Shown: piece by piece, positions 9,527-16,725 of the stretch
How positions within the stretch are numbered: the first letter of the stretch is position 1
Layout of the letters: every line of letters starts with the position of its first letter
Source: Anaerolineaceae bacterium
GTDB lineage: Bacteria; Chloroflexota; Anaerolineae; Aggregatilineales; Phototrophicaceae
Direction of reading: 5' to 3'
NCBI GenBank assembly: GCA_007693385.1
Contig: REDR01000074.1
Span: forward strand, 1 to 35,353
Length of the DNA: 35,353 nucleotides
The notes under the pieces: model-generated
The model's input: the letters and a program-made list of their open reading frames with translations, nothing else
Databases searched by the model: none
What the model was told of the DNA's origin: nothing
Made by a program: the position numbers and the translations under genes

Positions 9527-9569
9527 AAGATGCTTTCTCTCGACGTATAAATTCAACAGATACAGCGCG

Positions 9570-9578
9570 ATTATAACA
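9570..9578 (-). promoter_or_regulatory. Extended -10 promoter of the ferredoxin-reductase gene
   Basis: On the minus strand this reads TGTTATAAT: a TGn extension plus consensus TATAAT, with no clear -35. The predicted start is near 9563. A palindromic activator-type site lies just upstream. Confidence 0.6.
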
Positions 9579-9599
9579 TGCGCTAATCGCTATAATCGC

Positions 9600-9613
9600 G
9601 TGACAGATGTCAT
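9600..9613. promoter_or_regulatory. CRP/FNR-family-type palindrome upstream of the ferredoxin reductase
   Basis: GTGACAGATGTCAT contains the perfect arms TGACA/TGTCA around GA, close to the GTGA-N6-TCAC core of CRP-type sites. Its centre (about 9606.5) is roughly 43 bp upstream of the predicted start, the class II activator distance. It is nearly identical to the site at 31623-31636. Confidence 0.5.
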
Positions 9614-11598
9614 CACAGCCGCGATGCGATGTGACCGGCGATATAATGCGCCACCGCCATGATGCTCAACATCGGATTGACGCCGGGCGCGTTAGGCAGG
9701 GCGCTTCCGTCGGCCACGTACAGCCCGCGCACCTCCCAGCTCTGGCCGGTGGGATCAACCGCGCCGCGTGCCGCATCACCGCCGATCCGCGCTGACGACA
9801 TCTGATGAGCGCTGAATAGCGCGAAGTCGTTCGGGCGCAGGCCGCGCCGGTCAAGCGACGCCAGATAATGATCTAACGCGCCGTTCGCGCCGGTGCTGGC
9901 GTGGAAAACCGGCCTATCGTTATGCGGTGAGGCGACCTCACGCGCACCCGCCGCCGCGTGAATCTTCACCGATTCTTTGAGGCCGAATAGCAGATGCGCC
10001 GCGTCGTATTTACTCAGGCGATATTTGACCGTCGGCTGGCCGTAGCGGTTGACGCTGACCTGTCCGCCGTCACGGTCACGGGTCAAAATGATGATGTTGC
10101 CGGTATGCGGCAGTTGTTGTACTACGCGCTTATGTTGACGCGCCCCCGTCCACGGCGACGCCTGCCCGTTGAGTCCCGGATGCGCGGGCGCGTTCTCCAG
10201 CCAGACGCCGTAGCCGTTGCCATCCAGATTCTTGAAGTCGATCACCACACGGGTTAGCGGTGCGCCGCGCCATGGGAATATCTCGTCATCGTAGAGGCCG
10301 GTGGTGACGGTGGTCGGATGCAGGCGCAAATTCGCGCCGATGTTGGGGTTATTCAGGCCGGAGCGTAGCATGATGGCGGGCGTGTGGATCGACCCGGCGC
10401 CGAGTACCACGACCTTCGCTTTGATTGTGACGTTGTGGGTGATGCCGTCGCTGTCGGTCACGGTGACGACTGCCCCGCGCACCGTCCCGCCGTCGTGCAG
10501 GATGCGGTCTACATGGCCGCGCACGATGATCTTGGCGCCCGCGTCGTAGGCGTCGCGCAGGTATGTTTTGGTCGTGCTTTGCTTCGCGCCGAATTGACAG
10601 CCGTAATTGCAAAAATCACAGACTTCGCACCCCTTGACGTTGCGTGGCACGACTTCGCTAGTGTATCCCAGCGCGGCGCATCCGGCGTCTAACTTCTGGT
10701 TGTTGGGGTTGGCTGTGCTCTCGTCGGTGTTGATGTTGGTGCGGGCGATGACCGCATCGAACGAATCCTGTAGGGCTTGCCCCGTCGCACCGCTAAAGCC
10801 GAGAACTTGCTCCCATTCGCGCAGGACATAATCCGGCGTGCGGAAAGAGGCCGTCCAGTTGACCGTCGTGCCGCCGCCCAGCGTGCTACCGGCCATGATA
10901 GCTATGGTGCTATCTTCGGACATCAACGCGCCGCGCTTCTCGTACATGGTGTTCATGCTGGTTAGCTCGTCGTTGGGCATCTGATGATCGGCGTAATAGT
11001 CGCCTTTTTCGACCACGATCATCTCATGACCGGCCTGTGCCAGCAGACCGGCCACCACGCCGCCGCCCGCGCCGCTACCGATGACCAGCACTTCGGTTTC
11101 CAGCGTGGTCGGCTTGTCGATCACGTGCGGGCGGATGGGGTCGGGTTCAGGATCGACGGGGGGCGGTGTGCTGTAGCGCAGGGCGCTCCATGTCGGGTTC
11201 GGCTGATCGCCTTCGCGGACGGAATAGAACAGGAACGCCGCCAGCCGCTTGAACGTCAGAAAGCCGGTGCGGGCTAATTCGTGGCGGCTGGTCGCCAGCT
11301 TGAACAGTAAATCCTCACGGATGGGGAGCGGCATATCTTTGATTGGCGACCAGTGTCCGGCGATCAAGCCATTGAACAGGCCGTTATTCAGCGCCCGCAA
11401 CAGGAATTTGATCTTGCGCCGCTCCTCGCGGGTGGTGATGCGCTCGTAGGCGATTTCCATCAGATTGGGCAGGTTGATGTCGTCGGCGCTGGCGCGGAAC
11501 AATACCGGATCGTCGCCCCCTGACGGCTCTAAAGACGGGATCAGCGTATCGCAGATGTAATAAAGTGTTTTTCGTTCTTGATCGTTTAAGAATGGCAT
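9613..11598 (-). CDS. GMC-family oxidoreductase, long-chain alcohol oxidase-like, with N-terminal helical domain
   Basis: The 661-residue flavoenzyme has an extra N-terminal domain of about 150 residues, resembling gluconate-2-dehydrogenase subunit 3 / fatty-alcohol-oxidase N-termini. The FAD Rossmann motif is LVIGSGAGGGVVAGLL (about 171-186). The GMC signature AGSTLGGGTTVNWTASFR lies at 236-253. A Cys-rich CEVCDFCNYGCQFGAK stretch fits the long-chain fatty alcohol oxidase branch. The catalytic pair expected near the C-terminus is visible as His598 (FSAHQMSS) and Asn641 (APGVNPM). It would oxidise an alcohol to an aldehyde or ketone, possibly passing electrons on rather than to oxygen; the substrate is unknown. 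There is no signal peptide. The next gene on the strand encodes a ferredoxin reductase. Confidence 0.9.
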   Translation of the reverse strand: MPFLNDQERKTLYYICDTLIPSLEPSGGDDPVLFRASADDINLPNLMEIAYERITTREERRKIKFLLRALNNGLFNGLIAGHWSPIKDMPLPIREDLLFKLATSRHELARTGFLTFKRLAAFLFYSVREGDQPNPTWSALRYSTPPPVDPEPDPIRPHVIDKPTTLETEVLVIGSGAGGGVVAGLLAQAGHEMIVVEKGDYYADHQMPNDELTSMNTMYEKRGALMSEDSTIAIMAGSTLGGGTTVNWTASFRTPDYVLREWEQVLGFSGATGQALQDSFDAVIARTNINTDESTANPNNQKLDAGCAALGYTSEVVPRNVKGCEVCDFCNYGCQFGAKQSTTKTYLRDAYDAGAKIIVRGHVDRILHDGGTVRGAVVTVTDSDGITHNVTIKAKVVVLGAGSIHTPAIMLRSGLNNPNIGANLRLHPTTVTTGLYDDEIFPWRGAPLTRVVIDFKNLDGNGYGVWLENAPAHPGLNGQASPWTGARQHKRVVQQLPHTGNIIILTRDRDGGQVSVNRYGQPTVKYRLSKYDAAHLLFGLKESVKIHAAAGAREVASPHNDRPVFHASTGANGALDHYLASLDRRGLRPNDFALFSAHQMSSARIGGDAARGAVDPTGQSWEVRGLYVADGSALPNAPGVNPMLSIMAVAHYIAGHIASRL

Positions 11599-11659
11599 TG
11601 TTTTATCCTTATTGAGTCACGTCGGACGGAAAATACCGAATCCGCGTTCGATTAATTCG

Positions 11660-11665
11660 ATTATA
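11660..11665 (-). promoter_or_regulatory. Candidate -10 box of the GMC oxidoreductase gene
   Basis: Minus-strand TATAAT, 62 bp upstream of the ATG at 11598. No good -35 is visible. Confidence 0.35.
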
Positions 11666-11736
11666 ACTCAAAAGGCGATGACGGGGGGATAGTGTGCGGC
11701 GGGGAGGATCGCGCCTGATTGTCGCTAGAAGTGATT

Positions 11737-11831
11737 CGGGAGTGCATGGGAGTCGAACCCACCGTAGCCTGCTTAAACAACCTACCGCCGATTTTGAAGA
11801 CCGGGACGCTCACCGGAGCGCACGCACCCCC
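11737..11831 (-). tRNA. selC: tRNA-Sec (selenocysteine, anticodon UCA)
   Basis: Read on the minus strand, this 95-nt RNA folds as a bacterial selenocysteine tRNA. It has an 8-bp acceptor stem (GGGGGTGC with GCACTCCC, one G-U) and a 6-bp D stem with a 4-nt CGGT loop. The anticodon stem CCGGT/ATCGG carries the loop CTTCAAA, so the anticodon is TCA (11795-11797). A long variable arm runs from GTAG to CTAC. The T arm has loop TTCGACT on a 5-bp stem, giving the 8+5 helix specific to tRNA-Sec. The discriminator base is G and CCA is not encoded. The 95-nt length equals my recollection of E. coli selC. It implies that SelA, SelB, SelD and at least one selenoprotein are encoded elsewhere; none is in this window. 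Confidence 0.95.
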
Positions 11832-11863
11832 CTACAGCGCGACGCACGCGCTAGCATACGCGC

Positions 11864-11893
11864 AGTATAAACATCGTCGCAGGGTGCGGTCAA
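11864..11893 (-). promoter_or_regulatory. Promoter of selC
   Basis: On the minus strand, TTGACC (11888-11893), an 18-bp spacer and TATACT (11864-11869). The predicted start lies about 26 nt before the mature tRNA 5' end. The first 12 bases, TTGACCGCACCC, are identical to the start of the Trm112-like gene's promoter. Confidence 0.7.
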
Positions 11894-11961
11894 GTGGGGT
11901 TGCGTACCGGTTTAGCGCCTGAACATGGTCAAAACGTCGGGTAGTCGCGGACAGAATGATC

Positions 11962-11967
11962 TATAAT
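11962..11967 (+). promoter_or_regulatory. Candidate -10 box of the FHA operon
   Basis: TATAAT lies 84 bp before the FHA gene; no convincing -35 is seen. The gene itself has a strong AAGGGGAG ribosome site at 12036-12042. The rest of the stretch 11832-12051 holds only this box and the selC promoter. Confidence 0.4.
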
Positions 11968-12051
11968 AAAAACTGACGTGCGCTTACAATGGCGGGCGAA
12001 TCTGTTGAACCGGAAGGCGGCGAACATAGCCGCTAAGGGGAGCAAAACATC

Positions 12052-14010
12052 ATGGCGTATGGTCGCTTAGATGTCTATTGGCCGAACGGCGAATTCAAAA
12101 GTTTTCTGCTGGAAGCCGATAATACGTCTATCGGACGATCTTCAGGTTGCACGGTGGTACTCGATACCGACACGATCTCGCGTTATCACACCCGCTTACA
12201 GCGCGAAGACGAACGCACATTCATCGCCGACATGGAATCGGCGAACGGTACATTCGTCGATGGCGTGCAAGTGCCCAACGGCGAATCGCGGGAGATGTTC
12301 GGCGGGGAGGAAATCCAGATCGGGCAACTCCGCATTATCTACATCGCCGCCGACGATCAACCGACGGTCAGATTGCAAGAATCGGAGGAGACACAGCGCT
12401 ATGAACGCGGCGATCACGGCCTGCGCGTCGATGTCGTCGTGCCGGAAACCGGCATCCCGCCCGGCTCACACAAATCAGTCGAGATCAATATATCCAACGT
12501 CGGCGATGAGGAGCAGACGTATCATGTCAGCGTGACCGGACTGCCGTCCGGTTGGGGGCGTGTTAATCGCCCGACGGTGCGCGTCCTGCCCGATGATGTG
12601 GCGCAGGTGTTACTCAACATTAAGCCGCCGCGCCAGTTCGATTCCAGTCCGGGCGATTATCCGCTAACGGTGATCGTCGCCCCGTCTGATGACCCCGATA
12701 AGGCGGTAGAAGCCTATGCGCTGGTCGAGATTCTGCCGTATAACGCCTTTGCGATGGCGCTGACGCCGCGCCGCGTCACGCTGTATGATCGCCTGAGCGT
12801 GGTACTTTACAATCAGGGGAGCGCCCCGCTTCCGGTGCAGGTCGCCGCCACCAGCGCTGACGATGCGCTGATCTTCGACATCGAATCGCCACAGCGCACG
12901 CTCGCGCCGGATGAGCGCGTCACGGTGCGCGGGGAGATACGCGCCCGTCGGCGGCATATCATCGGCCAGCCGCGTGAATACCCGTTCGATGTGCTGGTGC
13001 GCTCCCGCGATGCGGCCGGATTTCTGGCGGCGATGCGCGGTAAATTCGTGGAGGATGCGCTGTTGCCGCGCTGGTCGGGGTATGCCATCGGCGGGTTGGT
13101 GCTGGGCGTGGTGATGTTGCTGGCGTTCGCGCTGGCGCTGATCTTGCAGATTGACACGGCGCGGCCAGCTATCGCGCAATTCGACGCCGACGCGGTGCAG
13201 ATCACCAGCGATCAACGGCTGGGGCTACGCTGGCAAGCGCAGAACGCCGCCAGCTATACCGTGCGCGTGAATGGCGTGGATGTGCTGGCGAACTTGCCCG
13301 CCTCCACAGTGGAAGCCAGCATCGACGCCGCGCCCTATGCCGGTCAGCGCATCGAGATTGAGTTGATCGCCAATGGTGAGAACCGGAGCGATAGCGCCTT
13401 CGTCAGCGTGCAGGTGTTGCCGGGGTTGCGCCGCGTCGCCTTCGACATTCAGCCGTCGGTACTGGTGCGACACGTCATCACGTCGATCTCGCTCGGCTGG
13501 CAGATTGACGGAGCGCTACGCACCGAATTAGAGGGCGCATCCGCGATTCGTCGCGCCGCCGATGTGCCGGTAGAAGTCGAGAGCAGTTATGGCGCGTCGG
13601 CGGAACTGAGCTTGCAGGGCTACGTTACCGACGATTTTAGCCTGACGCTGATCGCGCATGGCGTCGATGATCTGGAAAGGCGCTGGTCGCTCAATGTCGA
13701 TGTGATCGACCCGACGTGTGCGCCGACCCTGCCGGAGTTCAAGCTGTACGAGCGCCCCGACACCGCCGCCAACGTGGTGCGGACGTATGGCTCTGCGCCG
13801 GTTGATCTGATTGTGGATCGCATCGACCCGACGCAGACGTGGCTTCGCGTCCGCATTGAGGGCGGTCAACGCGCATGGGGGCAACGCGCCGAATTGAATT
13901 GTGAGGATACTTTCAGGCCGGAGGATTTGTTGATCGAAGTGCCGCAGATGCCAGAACCAACCCAACCGCCGCCGACGCCGGTGCCGACGCCGACGGAGGA
14001 CGCCGAATGA
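12052..14010 (+). CDS. Membrane-anchored FHA-domain protein with extracytoplasmic SH3-like domain
   Basis: The 652-residue protein starts with a forkhead-associated domain: IGRSSGC at 27-33, SRYHTRL at 43-49 and SANGTFVDG at 63-71. All core phosphothreonine-binding residues are present. Two beta-rich segments follow (about 115-330), the first resembling NEW3/CARDB-type Ig domains. A single transmembrane helix lies at about 344-366. The outer part holds further beta-rich sequence, an SH3b-like segment near 565-625 (KLYERPDTAANVV...WLRVRIEGG), and a Pro/Thr tail. The FHA part is expected in the cytoplasm, where it would bind a phosphorylated partner. The stop overlaps the next gene's start (ATGA), so the two are translationally coupled. 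It opens a four-gene operon. Confidence 0.85.
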   Translation: MAYGRLDVYWPNGEFKSFLLEADNTSIGRSSGCTVVLDTDTISRYHTRLQREDERTFIADMESANGTFVDGVQVPNGESREMFGGEEIQIGQLRIIYIAADDQPTVRLQESEETQRYERGDHGLRVDVVVPETGIPPGSHKSVEINISNVGDEEQTYHVSVTGLPSGWGRVNRPTVRVLPDDVAQVLLNIKPPRQFDSSPGDYPLTVIVAPSDDPDKAVEAYALVEILPYNAFAMALTPRRVTLYDRLSVVLYNQGSAPLPVQVAATSADDALIFDIESPQRTLAPDERVTVRGEIRARRRHIIGQPREYPFDVLVRSRDAAGFLAAMRGKFVEDALLPRWSGYAIGGLVLGVVMLLAFALALILQIDTARPAIAQFDADAVQITSDQRLGLRWQAQNAASYTVRVNGVDVLANLPASTVEASIDAAPYAGQRIEIELIANGENRSDSAFVSVQVLPGLRRVAFDIQPSVLVRHVITSISLGWQIDGALRTELEGASAIRRAADVPVEVESSYGASAELSLQGYVTDDFSLTLIAHGVDDLERRWSLNVDVIDPTCAPTLPEFKLYERPDTAANVVRTYGSAPVDLIVDRIDPTQTWLRVRIEGGQRAWGQRAELNCEDTFRPEDLLIEVPQMPEPTQPPPTPVPTPTEDAE

Positions 14011-14378
14011 TCCGCTTTTTAATCTCGCTGTTACTCGGCCTGTTAGTCGGCCTTGCCTTCGGGCTGGGGCTGGGCTGGGGCGTGTTCCCCACCGAGACAT
14101 ACGGCAATCCGGCCTCATCATTGGCGCAACAATATCAGGATGAATACACCGCGATGATCGCCGCCGGTTTTCAGGTGGACGGCGACACATCCGGCGCGTT
14201 AGAGCGGCTGGCGGTGCTGGGCGTCGCCGATGTGCGCCTGCACGTTCAGCAAGTGACCGAGCGCTACATCGACGCTTCGCGCCGTCTGGACGACATCTAT
14301 AATCTGGTTCTGCTGGCTGACGCGCTCGGCGTATTGACCGAGAAGATGGAGCCGTATCGCGGGGTGATCGCACCATGA
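14007..14378 (+). CDS. Small single-pass membrane protein of unknown function
   Basis: The protein has 123 residues. A Gly/Leu-rich N-terminal hydrophobic helix (about 3-27, GLLVGLAFGLGLGWGVF) would act as an uncleaved anchor. After it comes a soluble, mostly helical segment of about 95 residues (YQDEYTAMIAAGFQVDGD, then TERYIDASRRLDDIYNLVLLADALGV). I recognise no named domain. It overlaps the genes on both sides by ATGA, which argues for a stoichiometric role with the FHA protein and the following membrane protein. It could be a subunit of one membrane complex. Confidence 0.75.
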   Translation: MIRFLISLLLGLLVGLAFGLGLGWGVFPTETYGNPASSLAQQYQDEYTAMIAAGFQVDGDTSGALERLAVLGVADVRLHVQQVTERYIDASRRLDDIYNLVLLADALGVLTEKMEPYRGVIAP

Positions 14379-15376
14379 CCGACCCGACAACCACCCGTGA
14401 CGACGCGCTACGGGCGCGTGAGCAAGCCCGCAAACGGGCGGATAAGCAAAAGACGCGCAGGCGCAGTCGTTATGACCGCCCGCGCCAGACCATCATCTGG
14501 ACGGTGTTATTGTTCGGCGTGGCTGTCGGGCTGGTCTCCGGCCTGTATTACGCATGGATCATCCAGCCACTCAACGAAGCGGAGGTCGCGCCGTGGCAAC
14601 TACGCACCGCCCGCGATACCGACGACTTATTGCCGGATCGTGACGCTTACATCATGGCGATTCTGCTATCGCACGAACACGAGCCGAGTCTCGGGCAGAC
14701 CGTCCAGCGTTTGATCGACCTGCGCCTATCCACCGACGACCCGATTCAATACGTCGCTGATCTGGCCTGTCGGCTGGTGCGCGGCGGCTACGTGGATAGC
14801 AACAGCCACCGCAACGCGGTGCGTAGCATGATGCGCTTCTACCAGCAACAGGGCAAATCCGGCTGTGCTGACCAGCTTATTTTGATGGATGGCCGCGACG
14901 TGCCGACGCCGACCACCATCGTCGTACCCACCGCGACGCTAGTCCCGCCGGCCACCAAGACGCCCGCGCCGCAGACCAGCCCGACGCCGGAAACGATCAT
15001 CGAGAGCGAGCCGTTCGTCGCGCCGCCCGCGCCCACCGGTTCGTTTAACATCGTGGTATTCGAGCCGTTCTGTAACCGGCAAAATAGCGGCGTCATTGAG
15101 GTGATCGTGCGCAACATCGTCTCCGGCGAGGAGTTGCCCGGCTATCCGGTGCGCGTGACCGGCGACGGCGTGGATAGCACATTCTTCACCGGCATGAAGC
15201 CGGAGCGCGGGCTGGGCTACGCGGATTATCGCATGGCGGCGGGCGGCGTCTATAATATCGAGATGCCGGGACTCTCCGCGCCGACTTCGCGGGAAATCCG
15301 CGCATTGGATTGTCTGGATGACGTGAGCGGTGCGCCCGCTATACGCTCTTATCGCATTGTGTTTGCTGGAAATTAA
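14375..15376 (+). CDS. Single-pass membrane protein with Thr/Pro linker and extracytoplasmic beta domain
   Basis: The protein has 333 residues. A strongly basic cytoplasmic N-terminus (many Arg/Lys up to residue 37) precedes one transmembrane helix (about 39-62). Next comes a helical extracytoplasmic segment (about 65-165) with a pair of cysteines, then a Thr/Pro-rich spacer (about 172-208). The final beta-rich domain (NIVVFEPFCNRQNSGVIEV to the end) resembles an Ig or carboxypeptidase-regulatory fold and has two cysteines that could form a disulfide. Its function is unknown. Overlap with the previous gene (ATGA) and the short 27-bp gap to the second FHA gene place it inside the signalling operon. 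Confidence 0.75.
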   Translation: MTDPTTTRDDALRAREQARKRADKQKTRRRSRYDRPRQTIIWTVLLFGVAVGLVSGLYYAWIIQPLNEAEVAPWQLRTARDTDDLLPDRDAYIMAILLSHEHEPSLGQTVQRLIDLRLSTDDPIQYVADLACRLVRGGYVDSNSHRNAVRSMMRFYQQQGKSGCADQLILMDGRDVPTPTTIVVPTATLVPPATKTPAPQTSPTPETIIESEPFVAPPAPTGSFNIVVFEPFCNRQNSGVIEVIVRNIVSGEELPGYPVRVTGDGVDSTFFTGMKPERGLGYADYRMAAGGVYNIEMPGLSAPTSREIRALDCLDDVSGAPAIRSYRIVFAGN

Positions 15377-15403
15377 ATGAGTGAGTAGAGGCAATTTCTA
15401 ACG

Positions 15404-15904
15404 ATGGACGACCACGACACACAGATCAACGACACCGAACCCAACGACAGCGCGACGCCGTTTGACGTGCGTAATCAGGCGGAGGAGGCGCTCCAGCGTT
15501 TTCAGGAGACGCTACGCCAGCGTGCCGCCGAGCGCGACGACCTGCCGCAATTCGCGGGGGCGGTGCGCCTGCGCCTGCTGGTTGATGGTGCGCCGATGGT
15601 CGAGTACGTGCTGGAAAGTGACGGCGATGCCGTCATCGGGCGATCAGACCTCAAGAATCCGCTACAGCCGCACATCGACCTCAGCGAGCAGGGCGCGTAT
15701 CGCATGGGGGTGAGCCGCCGCCATGCCATGCTCCGCCTGCGCGATGGCCGCCTGCATCTGGTTGATCTGGGTAGCCGTAACGGATCGTTCATCAACGAAA
15801 ATCAGCTCATGCCGCATCAACCGATGATGATCGCGTCTGATGACGAGATACGTCTGGGGCGGATGGTGCTACGCATCGACGCGGAAGAAGCCGCCAGCGC
15901 GTGA
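15404..15904 (+). CDS. Cytoplasmic FHA-domain protein
   Basis: A 166-residue soluble protein, last gene of the operon. A polar helical N-terminus of about 45 residues is followed by one FHA domain. Its conserved elements are AVIGRSD, VSRRHAML and LGSRNGSFIN. The Arg in GR, the Ser and His in SRRH and the Asn in NG are all kept, so phosphothreonine binding is expected. It has no signal or membrane segment. Partners may be a Thr-phosphorylated protein of this operon or the large membrane kinase at 26.7-31.0 kb; this link is inference. An AGAGG-containing stretch precedes the ATG at 15404. Confidence 0.88.
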   Translation: MDDHDTQINDTEPNDSATPFDVRNQAEEALQRFQETLRQRAAERDDLPQFAGAVRLRLLVDGAPMVEYVLESDGDAVIGRSDLKNPLQPHIDLSEQGAYRMGVSRRHAMLRLRDGRLHLVDLGSRNGSFINENQLMPHQPMMIASDDEIRLGRMVLRIDAEEAASA

Positions 15905-15938
15905 TGGTCGCTTCCGGTTGAATGCGGCCTAGCGCCGC

Positions 15939-16340
15939 TTACAACCCCAGAATTTCGGTGATCTCGATGCTGGCTTTCTTGGCGGCGAATAGTACCTTAG
16001 CGATGCGGGCGTCTTTATCGACCAGCACCGCCAGCGATGCCCGCCCCGCCGGATACACCACCATCACGCCTTCTTCGCCTTCCATGAGCAGGCGCTCTAG
16101 TTCGCCCTGCGCCAACCGTTTCAGCGTGCGCTCCGCCAGCCCGATTAACGTGGCCGACATCGCCGCTACCTGCGGGCTACTGGTCGGGTTCTCGTGCGGG
16201 TTCTCTTCGTCGCCGGGCGGATAAGCGGCCACCAGTAAGCCGTCAATATTGACGATCACCGTCGCTTTTACGCCGTCAACTAGCGTGTATAGATTCCTTA
16301 GTTTGTCTTCTAAGGCTTCACTGCGATATTGTTGGGACAT
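15939..16340 (-). CDS. Roadblock/LC7-domain protein
   Basis: A 133-residue alpha/beta protein matching the Roadblock/LC7 fold: an N-terminal helix, the strand pair VKATVIVNIDGLLVAAY (24-40), a central helix, then GVMVVYPAGRASLAVLVD (91-108) and a last helix. In bacteria these proteins dimerise and commonly regulate small Ras-like GTPases such as MglA. No GTPase gene is seen here. The ATG at 16340 has a GAGAGAGG ribosome site; longer starts (16376 or the TTG at 16379) lack one. It converges on the FHA operon with a 34-bp gap. Its place beside FHA genes suggests a shared signalling role, which is inference. Confidence 0.85.
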   Translation of the reverse strand: MSQQYRSEALEDKLRNLYTLVDGVKATVIVNIDGLLVAAYPPGDEENPHENPTSSPQVAAMSATLIGLAERTLKRLAQGELERLLMEGEEGVMVVYPAGRASLAVLVDKDARIAKVLFAAKKASIEITEILGL

Positions 16341-16379
16341 AACGCCTCTCTCAAGTCGGTGGAAATAAGCCACCATCAA

Positions 16380-16408
16380 AGTATAGCCGAATTGTTACAA
16401 CCCCTCAA
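16380..16408 (-). promoter_or_regulatory. Promoter of the Roadblock/LC7 gene
   Basis: Minus strand: TTGAGG (16403-16408), a 17-bp spacer and TATACT (16380-16385). This lies 39 bp before the chosen start codon and supports the shorter ORF. Confidence 0.6.
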
Positions 16409-16457
16409 CAACCTGTTTGTTGTGGGCGATATATCCGGCACATCAAGCGGCGCGTGA

Positions 16458-16486
16458 TTGACAGCTTGGCGCGTGGCTGTTAACAT
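16458..16486 (+). promoter_or_regulatory. Promoter of the metH riboswitch transcript
   Basis: A perfect TTGACA (16458-16463), a 17-bp spacer and TAACAT (16481-16486). The predicted start is near 16493, exactly where the riboswitch aptamer begins. Confidence 0.75.
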
Positions 16487-16493
16487 CAGCCGT

Positions 16494-16600
16494 GACTCAT
16501 AGGGAGTGGGGGAGAGAACCGGCTTGATGAACCCACAGCAACCGCCGAAGGCTCGGAAAGGTGCTACATCCGGCAGGCACGCCGCCTGAAAGATGAGCGA
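16494..16600 (+). promoter_or_regulatory. SAM-I (S-box) riboswitch aptamer upstream of metH
   Basis: The leader has the S-box landmarks in order. The P1 stem pairs CTCAT (16496-16500) with ATGAG (16593-16597). The conserved core reads GAGAACCGGCTTGATGA, CAGCAACC and GGAAAGGTGCTACATCC. A P4 hairpin, CAGGC/GCCTG, closes the junction before GAAAGATGAG. S-adenosylmethionine binding would stabilise P1. The 3' P1 strand GAAAGATGAGCG can instead pair with CGCTCTTTC at 16622-16630, giving an anti-terminator. SAM therefore should switch metH off, matching the enzyme's role in methionine synthesis. Confidence 0.93.
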
Positions 16601-16618
16601 TGAAGTCTGTGCATCATG

Positions 16619-16653
16619 ACACGCTCTTTCCGGCAGGCGAAAGGGTGTTTTTT
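16619..16653 (+). terminator. Riboswitch-controlled intrinsic terminator before metH
   Basis: ACAC...CTTTC pairs with GAAAG...GTGT around a GC-rich loop and is followed by six Ts (16648-16653). Its left arm is the partner of the P1 3' strand in the alternative fold. Confidence 0.8.
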
Positions 16654-16725
16654 GTTATATCTCGACGATTAGCAGTCAATTCTGTTTTAACGTGATGTAT
16701 GAACGATGGAGAGGCCGAATATAAA

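Noticed and set aside
11719-11922. 67-codon plus-strand ORF
   Set aside because: It lies across the selC gene on the opposite strand and has no family resemblance.
13528-14433. 301-codon Arg-rich minus-strand ORF
   Set aside because: It is antisense to three well-supported genes and has no recognisable domain.
15924-15938. GCGGC/GCCGC hairpin between the FHA and Roadblock genes
   Set aside because: Only 5 bp of stem and no T-tract on either side; not enough to call a terminator.
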